Source: Lachnospiraceae bacterium UBA6403
GTDB taxonomy: Bacteria; Bacillota; Clostridia; Lachnospirales; Lachnospiraceae
Length of the DNA: 14,429 nt
Direction: 5' to 3'
NCBI GenBank assembly: GCA_002437435.1
Contig: DJPV01000009.1
Span: forward strand, 1 to 14,429
The position numbers and the translations under genes are program-made. The notes under the pieces were generated by a model. The model had not been told where the DNA came from, ran no database searches, and worked only from the letters and a program-made list of their open reading frames with translations. How positions within the stretch are numbered: position 1 is the first letter of the stretch; each line of letters begins with the position of its first letter. This document shows, one piece after another, positions 1 to 6,357 of this stretch.

Positions 1-330
1 TAGGTAGTAAATTTGACACTACCCAATCCTAACAGAGAGTTACTTTATGAAATACTGAAAACATTGGTTTAAAAGTGGCTAGAACCCACCTGTGGAAGAA
101 ATATTGTAATAATGTATGAGCTGAGGAAACGTCTGTAGAGGTACAGGCTGTTGGTTATTATGTAGTGAAGCTGTATAAAGTGAGTATCCACAGAAGTGGG
201 GACGAACTGACGATTTAAAGGGTCTAAAATTCGAATACGTCGAAAGGCGTATGCCAATGGTTTGGCGTTAATTACCGATGCATGAAAAGGTACACAACAA
301 TATAAGACGGGGTTATCGGAACTTCACAGA
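1..330 (+). mobile_element. Possible group II intron fragment (part of domain I), truncated
   Basis: No convincing protein gene covers this stretch. It resembles the domain I RNA of bacterial group II introns of the Ll.LtrB-like type. An early GGTAGT/ACTACC hairpin lies at about 3-23, followed by a stretch with CTGAAAACATTGG that recalls the CAGAAAACAGCC segment of Ll.LtrB. Many short GAAA/GGAA-type loops follow, then a GTCGAAAGGC-type loop near 239-248 and a possible CCGAT/ATCGG closing stem near 275-319. The intron 5' end (GTGYG) would lie left of the window. No reverse transcriptase gene, domain V (the AGC-triad hairpin) or domain VI follows before the VOC gene, so it would be a remnant. 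The resemblance is from memory of family sequences, not an alignment. The right boundary (roughly 310-345) is uncertain. Confidence 0.45.
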
Positions 331-405
331 CAGCCACATCCATTGTTGCTTTGTTATCATAACACCGCATATTTTACTTCGTCCAATACGATCGCAACTA
401 TCCAT
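313..405 (-). pseudogene. Orphan 5' gene remnant (30-codon frame with good RBS and promoter)
   Basis: On the minus strand, GGAGGT (forward 413-418) sits 7 bases before an ATG at 403-405. This opens a 30-residue frame (starting MDSCDRIGRS, ending WLSVKFR) that stops at 313-315. A good promoter lies upstream at 467-494. The 3' part of the frame runs into the group II intron-like sequence, so I read it as the front end of a host gene truncated by insertion or deletion, rather than a functional microprotein. The product is not recognisable. The alternative, a genuine small peptide gene, cannot be excluded. Confidence 0.3.
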
Positions 406-466
406 GAAATTTCACCTCCATTTGAAAAAAGAATTTTGGTATTTGATATTTTTCAAAACCTCTGAA

Positions 467-494
467 ACTATAACAGAAAAAATTGTATTGGCAA
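467..494 (-). promoter_or_regulatory. Sigma-A promoter for the minus-strand remnant
   Basis: Reading the minus strand, TTGCCA (forward 489-494), a 16-base spacer and TATAGT (forward 467-472) are preceded by TGt, an extended -10. Transcription would start about 50 bases before the GGAGGT/ATG of the 30-codon remnant. It is divergent from the VOC gene. Confidence 0.4.
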
Positions 495-530
495 CCCTGA
501 AAAACGCATATGGGAAATTTTTAATATTTG

Positions 531-539
531 TGTTATATT
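531..539 (+). promoter_or_regulatory. Possible extended -10 for the VOC gene
   Basis: TGt-TATATT fits an extended -10, about 20 bases before the AGGAGG. No good -35 lies 16-18 bases upstream. A weaker alternative, TTGTGT-17-TATAAA (528-556), would put the start inside the ribosome site, so it is less likely. Confidence 0.3.
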
Positions 540-575
540 TTTTAGAGAAATATAAAATGCAGGAGGATATCAGAT

Positions 576-959
576 ATGCTGATAGAACATGTTGCAATGT
601 ATGTTGAAGATCTGGAAAAGACAAAAGAATTTTTTATAAAGTATTTTGATGCAAAAGCCGGTGAGCGTTATTATAATCCACAAACAGAGTTTCAGTCTTA
701 TTTCTTAAGCTTTGATGATGGAGCAAGGCTTGAGATCATGCAGAAGCCAAGGGTGTCAAATCTGAGAAAGGAACTGGCAAGAATTGGTCTTATTCATGTG
801 GCTTTTTCGGTTGGAAGCAGAGAGAAAGTAGATGAACTTACCAGGAGACTTCAGGAGGATGGATATAAAGTCATTAGTGGACCGCGGGTGACGGGAGATG
901 GATATTATGAGAGCTGCATTTTTGATGTAGAGGATAATCAGATCGAGATTACAGTCTGA
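576..959 (+). CDS. VOC-family (glyoxalase/bleomycin-resistance fold) protein
   Basis: The 127-residue protein has the length and pattern of a single-chain vicinal oxygen chelate protein, with two beta-alpha-beta-beta-beta halves. The putative metal ligands sit at the expected places: His5 (LIEHVAMYV, first strand), Glu53 (ARLEIM), His74 (GLIHVAFSV, start of the second half) and Glu124 (DNQIEITV, last strand). All four are present, so a metal-dependent cytosolic enzyme (lyase, isomerase or dioxygenase type) or a thiol-transfer resistance protein is plausible. The substrate cannot be read from sequence. AGGAGG at 561-566 lies 9 bases before the ATG, which fixes the start. The gene is followed closely by a YczE-type membrane protein and is probably co-transcribed with it. 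The family call is firm, the specific function open. Confidence 0.88.
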   Translation: MLIEHVAMYVEDLEKTKEFFIKYFDAKAGERYYNPQTEFQSYFLSFDDGARLEIMQKPRVSNLRKELARIGLIHVAFSVGSREKVDELTRRLQEDGYKVISGPRVTGDGYYESCIFDVEDNQIEITV

Positions 960-985
960 GGGACAAGAGAAAGGTGAGAGAGAAA

Positions 986-1648
986 ATGAAGTGGAAAGAT
1001 CGATTGGGGATCCGGCTGGTGGCATATCTGGGCGGCTTATTTATCATGACGGCAGGAATTGCCGTATCGGTAAAATCGAACCTTGGAGTATCGCCTGTAA
1101 GCTCGATTCCATATACGATTACCTGTGTATTTGGTATGGAGATGGGAAATGCAACCATCCTGTTTCATATTGTATTGGTTTTATTGCAGATCCTGTTATT
1201 ACGGAAAGATTTTAAATGGATCAATCTGTGCCAGGTTGTAGTTGGAATTATATTTGGTAAATTTACGACTTTATGTAATTCGCTTGTGGCATTATTGCCA
1301 TCTACGGATAATATGATAATACGACTGGGAATGATGTTGATCAGTATTATTCTGATTGCTGTCGGAATCTTTTTCTATTTGCCGGCAAATATCATGCCGC
1401 TTGCGGGAGAGGGGGCAATGCAGGCAGTATCGATCGTCTCTGGTATTGCATTTTCAAAGGTCAAGATCGGATTTGACTGCAGTATGGTTATTATTTCACT
1501 TGTTACCTGTCTGATCGCTATACACGGCGTTGGCAGTGTAGGAATCGGAACCGTTCTGGCTGCGGTACTGGTAGGATTTGTACTGGGATTGGTGACAAAG
1601 GCGTTTGGAACATGGCGTGATCACCTGTATTATGGAAGAATATCATAG
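986..1648 (+). CDS. YczE/YyaS/YitT-like integral membrane protein (DUF6198-type)
   Basis: This is a hydrophobic protein of 220 residues with about six membrane segments (roughly residues 11-30, 56-73, 80-100, 113-132, 163-180 and 184-206). The motif NLGVSPVSSIPY after the first segment, GEGAMQAVS in the middle and a glycine-rich GIGTVLAAVLVGFVLG last segment match the YczE family as I know it. The biochemical role of this family is not established; transport or sensing at the cytoplasmic membrane is only a guess. I prefer the ATG at 986 because AGGTGAG (972-978) sits 7 bases before it. An in-frame GTG at 974, giving four more residues, is the alternative and has a weaker ribosome site. The gene starts 26 bases after the VOC stop codon with no promoter between, so the two probably form an operon. 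Confidence 0.82.
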   Translation: MKWKDRLGIRLVAYLGGLFIMTAGIAVSVKSNLGVSPVSSIPYTITCVFGMEMGNATILFHIVLVLLQILLLRKDFKWINLCQVVVGIIFGKFTTLCNSLVALLPSTDNMIIRLGMMLISIILIAVGIFFYLPANIMPLAGEGAMQAVSIVSGIAFSKVKIGFDCSMVIISLVTCLIAIHGVGSVGIGTVLAAVLVGFVLGLVTKAFGTWRDHLYYGRIS

Positions 1649-1655
1649 ACAGGTG
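1622..1655. repeat. 7-bp inverted repeat over the yczE-like stop codon
   Basis: CACCTGT (1622-1628) and ACAGGTG (1649-1655) are perfect inverted copies separated by 20 bases. They straddle the TAG stop at 1646-1648 and end directly before the -35 of the holA promoter. No T-run follows, so it is not a standard terminator. An operator or a chance repeat is equally possible. Confidence 0.3.
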
Positions 1656-1684
1656 TTGAAAATCAAAATGGTATTTGGCATAAT
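1656..1684 (+). promoter_or_regulatory. Sigma-A promoter of holA
   Basis: TTGAAA (1656-1661), a 17-base spacer and CATAAT (1679-1684), with TGg directly before the -10 (extended -10). Transcription would begin near 1691, giving a short leader before GGAAGGAG. Confidence 0.65.
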
Positions 1685-1716
1685 GTACTGGAACAGGAAA
1701 GGAAGGAGACATAGCT

Positions 1717-2730
1717 ATGGCAGCAGGGAAAAAGCAGAGCGGTAAGGACGCAATGGCGGTTATCAACGAGCATATAAAGAATGAAAGCTATGCTCCGGTA
1801 TATCTGTTATACGGAGATGAAACATATCTTGTGAACCAGTACAGAGATAAATTGCTCTCGGTGGTAACAGACCGTGAGGATAATATGAACTTTGCAAAGT
1901 TTGCAGGAGAGAAGACAGATCCGATGGAGATCATAGGTTTCTGCGAGACGATGCCGTTCTTTGCTGACCGGCGGGTAGTGCTGGCAGAAGGAACCGGGTT
2001 GTTTAAAAAGAGTTGTGAGGAATTTGCAGAGCGGATAAAAGAACTGCCGGATACCTCATTGATCCTGTTTGTAGAGACAGAAGTCGATAAGAGAAATAAA
2101 CTATATAAGACCGTTGATAAGCTGGGAGAAGTCCTGTGCTTTGAAACGCCAAATGAGAAAACTCTTGCGGTTTGGGTTAAGGGAATGTTCAAAGAAGAAG
2201 GGAAACGGATAACCGATGATGCGATCCGTTCACTGATCGAACATACCGGATCGGATATGAATTCAATCAGGAATGAGATCGATAAACTGATAAGCTATAC
2301 AGTGGACAGGGAGGACGTAACGGTATCCGATGTTGAGAACCTCTGCGTAGGAAATTCGGAAGGACATATATTTGAGATGATCGACGCGATCTCCAGAAAG
2401 CAGCAGGATCGTGCACTTCATCTGTATCATGAGCTCCTTGAGAACCGGGAGCCTGCGATGCGGATCCTGTTCTTGATCGCAAGACAGTATGATCTGTTAT
2501 TAAAGACAAAGATGTGTCTTTCGGAGAATAAGAGTTATGCGGATACGGCATCCGTACTTGGCGTTCCATCCTGGTCGGTAAAGAAATATGCGGAACAGTG
2601 CCAGAATTATTCGGAACAGGAACTGAAGAAGATCATGGAAGCCTGTCAGGGTACTGACTACAAATTAAAGACCAGTCAGGCATCGGATGTAGTGGCAGTG
2701 GAAGTGCTGTTGATATCATTGAGCCGGTAG
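1717..2730 (+). CDS. holA: DNA polymerase III, delta subunit
   Basis: The 337-residue product has the usual length and layout of HolA, the clamp-loader subunit that opens the beta sliding clamp in the replisome. The N-terminal AAA+-like part begins with the typical PVYLLYGDETYLV (residues ~27-39; delta has a degenerate, non-hydrolysing P-loop region). The middle carries AVWVKGMFKEEGKRITDDA and a DMNSIRNEIDKLISY helix typical of the family. The C-terminal collar domain (about 215-335) includes IFEMIDAISRK and MRILFLIARQYDLLLKTK. GGAAGGAG (1701-1708) lies 8 bases before the ATG. The gene has its own extended -10 promoter and is convergent with rpsT, a common holA-rpsT arrangement in Firmicutes. 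No comEC gene lies immediately upstream as it does in many relatives. Confidence 0.95.
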   Translation: MAAGKKQSGKDAMAVINEHIKNESYAPVYLLYGDETYLVNQYRDKLLSVVTDREDNMNFAKFAGEKTDPMEIIGFCETMPFFADRRVVLAEGTGLFKKSCEEFAERIKELPDTSLILFVETEVDKRNKLYKTVDKLGEVLCFETPNEKTLAVWVKGMFKEEGKRITDDAIRSLIEHTGSDMNSIRNEIDKLISYTVDREDVTVSDVENLCVGNSEGHIFEMIDAISRKQQDRALHLYHELLENREPAMRILFLIARQYDLLLKTKMCLSENKSYADTASVLGVPSWSVKKYAEQCQNYSEQELKKIMEACQGTDYKLKTSQASDVVAVEVLLISLSR

Positions 2731-2812
2731 CCGGTGTGTGCTCCGCGCAGGAATGCAGCGAGTCAAAACATACCACAGGTATCATTATAGTCTGGAGACT
2801 GAATTATTATAC

Positions 2813-2846
2813 AAAAAAACAGAACCTCAAAGGGTTCTGTTTTTTT
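2813..2846. terminator. Bidirectional intrinsic terminator between holA and rpsT
   Basis: An A-run (2813-2819), stem CAGAACC (2820-2826), loop TCAAAG, stem GGTTCTG (2833-2839) and T-run (2840-2846). The flanking A and T tracts make it work for both convergent genes. Confidence 0.9.
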
Positions 2847-2912
2847 GACGGTTTGATTATATATGTGCAGCCTTACATATGTAATCAATTACATAAATAT
2901 ATATAAGTCAGA

Positions 2913-3176
2913 TTAAGCCATCTTGTTGACAGCAGCTGTAAGACGTGATACTTTACGAGAAGCATTGTTCTTGTGGTAAACGCCTTTGGTAGCAGCCTTG
3001 TCGATCTCTGAGATAGCAACCAGAAGATTTGCCTGAGCAGCTTCTTTGTCACCAGCAGCGATAGCAGCTTCTACCTTTTTGATAACTGTCTTAACCTTAG
3101 ACTTGATCATCTTGTTTCTTAAAGTCTTCTTGTCAATTACTTCAATTCTTTTCTTTGCAGATTTGATGTTAGCCAA
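2913..3176 (-). CDS. rpsT: 30S ribosomal protein S20 (TTG start)
   Basis: The small basic protein of 87 residues begins (M)ANIKSAKKRIEVIDKKTLRNKM and ends with the conserved GVYHKNNASRKVSRLTAAVNK. This is the S20 signature of long helices that bind 16S rRNA in the small subunit. The start codon is TTG (forward 3174-3176), and GGAGGT (forward 3185-3190) sits 8 bases upstream. No in-frame ATG gives the conserved ANIKSA start. Transcription comes from a near-consensus promoter at 3266-3294, leaving a leader of about 80 bases. E. coli rpsT is also known to start with UUG and to be regulated by free S20; whether that holds here is inference. Confidence 0.97.
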   Translation of the reverse strand: MANIKSAKKRIEVIDKKTLRNKMIKSKVKTVIKKVEAAIAAGDKEAAQANLLVAISEIDKAATKGVYHKNNASRKVSRLTAAVNKMA

Positions 3177-3265
3177 AATTCTCTACCTCCATTTAAAATA
3201 TAGATTATAATAAGGTTTTTACATTAAAACCGGACACGGACAATTCAATGTAAACATACTCATCA

Positions 3266-3294
3266 ATATTAGTATAGGGATGTTTATTTGTCAA
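3266..3294 (-). promoter_or_regulatory. Sigma-A promoter of rpsT
   Basis: On the minus strand, a perfect TTGACA (forward 3289-3294), a 17-base spacer and TAATAT (forward 3266-3271). It lies about 90 bases before the TTG start codon and is divergent from the glyA promoter. Confidence 0.75.
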
Positions 3295-3366
3295 GAGGAG
3301 AAGTAAAAATATTTCCATTTCTGAAAAATGAAAGGAGTTTCGGTCTTATTTCTATGACTTGCTGAC

Positions 3367-3395
3367 TTGTATGGAAAGAAAGGACATGGTATACT
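3367..3395 (+). promoter_or_regulatory. Sigma-A promoter of glyA
   Basis: TTGTAT (3367-3372), 17 bases, TATACT (3390-3395), with TGg before the -10 (extended -10). The start would be near 3402, about 40 bases before the ATG. The leader is too short for a glycine riboswitch, and none is seen upstream. Confidence 0.65.
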
Positions 3396-3442
3396 GTCTC
3401 TGTTAATGCGTTATATATTATTACATACCAGGAGGTAAGAAA

Positions 3443-4678
3443 ATGTTTGGATTTGATGAAATTACAAAGGTGGATCCTGAAGTTGCAGCGGCAATGACGG
3501 ATGAACTGAACAGACAGAATAACAATCTGGAGCTGATCGCGTCAGAGAATATCGTATCAAAGGCAGTTATGGCAGCTATGGGAAGCCATCTGACAAATAA
3601 ATACGCAGAAGGTTATCCTGGAAAAAGATATTACGGTGGATGCCAGTATGTAGATGTAGTGGAAGATCTCGCAAGAGAGCGTGCGAAGGAATTATTTGGA
3701 TGTGAATATGTAAATGTTCAGCCGCATTCCGGTGCACAGGCAAATATGGCAGTATTCTTCGCTATTTTAAATCCTGGCGACACATTTATGGGAATGAATC
3801 TGGATCATGGCGGACATCTGACACATGGTTCACCTGTAAATATGTCCGGTAAATATTTCCACTGTGTACCTTATGGTGTAAATGATGATGGATTTATAGA
3901 TTATGACAAGGTTCTTGAGATCGCAAAGGAATGCAAGCCAAAGCTGATCGTAGCAGGCGCATCTGCATATGCAAGAGCAATCGATTTCAAGAGATTCCGT
4001 GAGATCGCAGATGAGGTTGGCGCATATCTGATGGTAGATATGGCACATATCGCAGGTCTTGTAGCAGCAGGACTTCATATGAGCCCGATCCCATATGCAC
4101 ATGTTACAACAACTACGACACATAAGACACTTCGTGGACCTAGAGGTGGCATGATCTTGTGCAGTAACGAGGTGAATGAGAAGTTCAACTTCAATAAGGC
4201 AGTATTCCCTGGTATCCAGGGTGGTCCTCTGATGCATGTTATCGCAGGTAAGGCAGTATGTTTAAAGGAAGCATTACAGCCGGAATATAAGGAATATCAG
4301 GCACAGGTTGTAAAGAATGCAGCAGCACTTGCATCTGCATTGATGGCAAGAGGATTCAATATCGTATCCGGTGGAACAGATAACCACCTTATGCTGGTAG
4401 ATCTTCAGAATCTGGGACGTACCGGTAAAGAAGTAGAGAAGCTTCTGGATGAGGTTCATATCACTGTAAATAAGAACACAGTACCAAATGATCCAAAATC
4501 TCCATTTGTAACAAGCGGTATCCGTATCGGAACACCAGCGGTTACAACCAGAGGTGCAAATGAAGCTGATATGGAGACAATTGCTGAAGCGATCAAGGCA
4601 GCAGTTATTGATGATGATAAGGCAAAGGCAGAAGCCCTTGTTAAGAGTATTGTAGAGAAGTACCCACTGTATGCATAA
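3443..4678 (+). CDS. glyA: Serine hydroxymethyltransferase
   Basis: This 411-residue PLP enzyme interconverts serine plus tetrahydrofolate with glycine plus 5,10-methylene-tetrahydrofolate in the cytosol, the main entry to one-carbon metabolism. Family landmarks are all visible: [10 protein letters not shown] (about 30-39), [20 protein letters not shown] (52-71), [11 protein letters not shown] (91-101), [16 protein letters not shown] (118-133), the cofactor-binding VDMAHIAG (Asp199, His202) and [16 protein letters not shown], in which Lys228 should form the Schiff base with PLP. Length is typical of the bacterial family. GGAGGT (3431-3436) sits 6 bases before the ATG. The LCP gene starts 9 bases after the stop with no promoter or terminator between, so the two form an operon. 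No lesion seen. Confidence 0.98.
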   Translation: MFGFDEITKVDPEVAAAMTDELNRQNNNLELIASENIVSKAVMAAMGSHLTNKYAEGYPGKRYYGGCQYVDVVEDLARERAKELFGCEYVNVQPHSGAQANMAVFFAILNPGDTFMGMNLDHGGHLTHGSPVNMSGKYFHCVPYGVNDDGFIDYDKVLEIAKECKPKLIVAGASAYARAIDFKRFREIADEVGAYLMVDMAHIAGLVAAGLHMSPIPYAHVTTTTTHKTLRGPRGGMILCSNEVNEKFNFNKAVFPGIQGGPLMHVIAGKAVCLKEALQPEYKEYQAQVVKNAAALASALMARGFNIVSGGTDNHLMLVDLQNLGRTGKEVEKLLDEVHITVNKNTVPNDPKSPFVTSGIRIGTPAVTTRGANEADMETIAEAIKAAVIDDDKAKAEALVKSIVEKYPLYA

Positions 4679-4687
4679 GGTTGTTAT

Positions 4688-6229
4688 ATGGAAGATTTAT
4701 TTGACGAGAAGCTGTTAGAAGCGATTAAGCTTGCAGAATCTTTGCAGGATGAACAGTCAGAGGGAAAAAAGGCAGACGAAAAAACAGAGTCTGAGAACAG
4801 CAGTCAGATCAGCCGGCCGGAAGAACCGGCTGCTGATCCGGCATCTCAGACAGGTGAAGAAGCTGTTGATCTTCTGATCAAAGAGATTGTGCAGGAAGCG
4901 CAGGATGAGATTGCAGCGGAGGGAATCCGAACAGAAGATATCAAAAAGGATTTTTTTCAAAAGAAAGCGGATAATCAGAAGGAAGAACCGGTCAGAGAAA
5001 AAACTCAGAATCGAAAAAGTGATATTGAGCAAAGCACGGATGAGGAGTTATATATACGTGCGCGGGAACATAAGCGAAAGGGACCGAAAAAGCTGCGTGA
5101 TCCGTGGAGCCTGAAGAAAAAAATAATTGTTGGCGTATTTGTGGCGATCCTTGTTCTGGTCGGAATACCAACAGCCATTCTGGCCTGGATGATAAATCAG
5201 GGGAAAAAACAGCTGGCAGCAAATACAGCGTCAGAGATCATCAGTTTTCATGAGGACGGATCACATTCTACTGCGGTAACCTATAATGGAAAAAATTATG
5301 TATATAATAAAGATATTATATCAATCCTTGTATTTGGAGTAGATAACAGTGAGTACCAGGCACCGAAGGAAAGTTCCTCAGGCAGTCTGAATCTGTATGG
5401 AGAAGAAACAACGGAAGAAACGGACACCAGAGACAGGGATGATGAACTGACATATTCCGATGCAAATGGATCAGAATATATACGATATGGTGGAAGAGTT
5501 GATATGTGTTTCCTGTTTGTATTTAATAAAAAGACAGGAAAGCTGGATGTGATCGATATTAACCGGGACAGCATGACGGATGTCGATATCTGTACAACAA
5601 AGGGTGAGGTCGCACTGGCCGATACGATGCAGGCGGGTCTTGCCTATGGATATGCAGATGGCGGGACGATCAGCTGTCAGAATTTCACAAAGACGATTTC
5701 AGAGATGCTATACAATCTTCCGATTCATGGCTATATCGCGCTGGATATGGAAGGAATAGCAGATATCAATGATGCCGTAAAGGGTGTCACGTTATATGCC
5801 AAAGATACGGTGAGTGAGAATGTATTTGCCAAGGATACGGTGACGCTTGAAGGTGAGGATGCATATCAGTATGTAGAGAAGATGGCAACCAGAGTGGAGA
5901 CACTTGGGGAACATGCAAACCGGATGGCAAGGCAGGAACAGTATCTTACTTTATGGATTGAGCGTTTCCTGCAGCTTTATGGAGACAGCAGGAAAGAAGC
6001 AAAGATCGTATATGAAGCGGCAAAACCATATATGCAGACAAATCTGGATCGAAATGATATCCTGTATTTATATTACCGGATGCATGGTATTGATCTGAAT
6101 GTGACGGAATCGGATGTGATAGATCTGCCGGGCAAATATGAGAGAAACACATATTTTGATGAATACAAATTGGATCAGGATGCGTTAGTTAATTTATTGA
6201 TCCGGGTATTTTATACAGAAAAAGATTAA
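4688..6229 (+). CDS. LCP (LytR-CpsA-Psr) family envelope protein with long cytoplasmic N-terminus
   Basis: A 513-residue type II membrane protein. Residues 1-140 are charged, very acidic at first and basic near 126-145. One membrane span covers about 145-168 (KKKIIVGVFVAILVLVGIPT...), and the rest should lie outside the cell. The outer part carries LCP landmarks: ISILVFGVDN (211-220), GGRVDMCFLFVFN (268-280), DVIDINRDSM (287-296) and ANRMARQEQYL (410-420), giving the expected Arg/Asp set (Asp219, Arg270, Asp272, Arg293, Asp294, Arg412, Arg415). LCP enzymes move lipid-linked glycopolymers such as teichoic acids or capsule onto peptidoglycan. The substrate here is unknown and the sequence is divergent, with an acidic insertion at 225-262. 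Only a weak AAGG lies before the ATG, which suggests translation coupled to glyA 9 bases upstream. Confidence 0.85.
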   Translation: MEDLFDEKLLEAIKLAESLQDEQSEGKKADEKTESENSSQISRPEEPAADPASQTGEEAVDLLIKEIVQEAQDEIAAEGIRTEDIKKDFFQKKADNQKEEPVREKTQNRKSDIEQSTDEELYIRAREHKRKGPKKLRDPWSLKKKIIVGVFVAILVLVGIPTAILAWMINQGKKQLAANTASEIISFHEDGSHSTAVTYNGKNYVYNKDIISILVFGVDNSEYQAPKESSSGSLNLYGEETTEETDTRDRDDELTYSDANGSEYIRYGGRVDMCFLFVFNKKTGKLDVIDINRDSMTDVDICTTKGEVALADTMQAGLAYGYADGGTISCQNFTKTISEMLYNLPIHGYIALDMEGIADINDAVKGVTLYAKDTVSENVFAKDTVTLEGEDAYQYVEKMATRVETLGEHANRMARQEQYLTLWIERFLQLYGDSRKEAKIVYEAAKPYMQTNLDRNDILYLYYRMHGIDLNVTESDVIDLPGKYERNTYFDEYKLDQDALVNLLIRVFYTEKD

Positions 6230-6254
6230 TTTGTAAAAATGTTCCAAATGTGGA

Positions 6255-6283
6255 TTGAAGCAAAACGGGAAAAATGGTAAAAT
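6255..6283 (+). promoter_or_regulatory. Sigma-A promoter of the repeat-protein gene
   Basis: TTGAAG (6255-6260), 17 bases, TAAAAT (6278-6283), with TGg before the -10. The start would be near 6290, leaving a leader of about 68 bases. Confidence 0.65.
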
Positions 6284-6299
6284 TAACCTAGATTTTGCG

Positions 6300-6322
6300 G
6301 ATTCCGTATTTGGAATTTTTTT
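6300..6322 (+). terminator. Weak terminator-like hairpin in the leader
   Basis: ATTCC (6301-6305), a 6-base loop, GGAAT (6312-6316) and a run of Ts to 6322. The stem is short. It could end read-through from the LCP gene or act as an attenuator of the downstream gene, because it lies just after that gene's predicted transcription start. Confidence 0.3.
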
Positions 6323-6357
6323 GCGCAGATGAACGAAGATATGGAGGGTTGCATAAT

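Noticed and set aside
69..257. 62-codon minus-strand frame at the left end
   Set aside because: No ribosome site or protein-like pattern; it lies inside the structured, intron-like stretch.
278..607. Open frame of 109 codons on the plus strand over the left intergenic region
   Set aside because: It has no ribosome site, its composition is unlike a protein, and it overlaps the intron-like sequence, two promoters and the start of the VOC gene in another frame.
974..985. GTG start giving four extra residues for the YczE-like protein
   Set aside because: The ATG at 986 has AGGTGAG at the right distance; the GTG does not. Left as an alternative in the entry.
3396..3442. Glycine or folate-type riboswitch before glyA
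   Set aside because: The leader is only about 40 bases and shows no aptamer-like structure.
3830..4237. 135-codon minus-strand frame inside glyA
   Set aside because: Antisense to the conserved SHMT active-site region; Cys-rich, unlike a real protein.
6295..6357. In-frame TTG start adding 21 residues to the repeat protein
   Set aside because: It lies at the predicted transcription start, has no ribosome site and would spoil the signal peptide; GGAGGG precedes the ATG at 6358.
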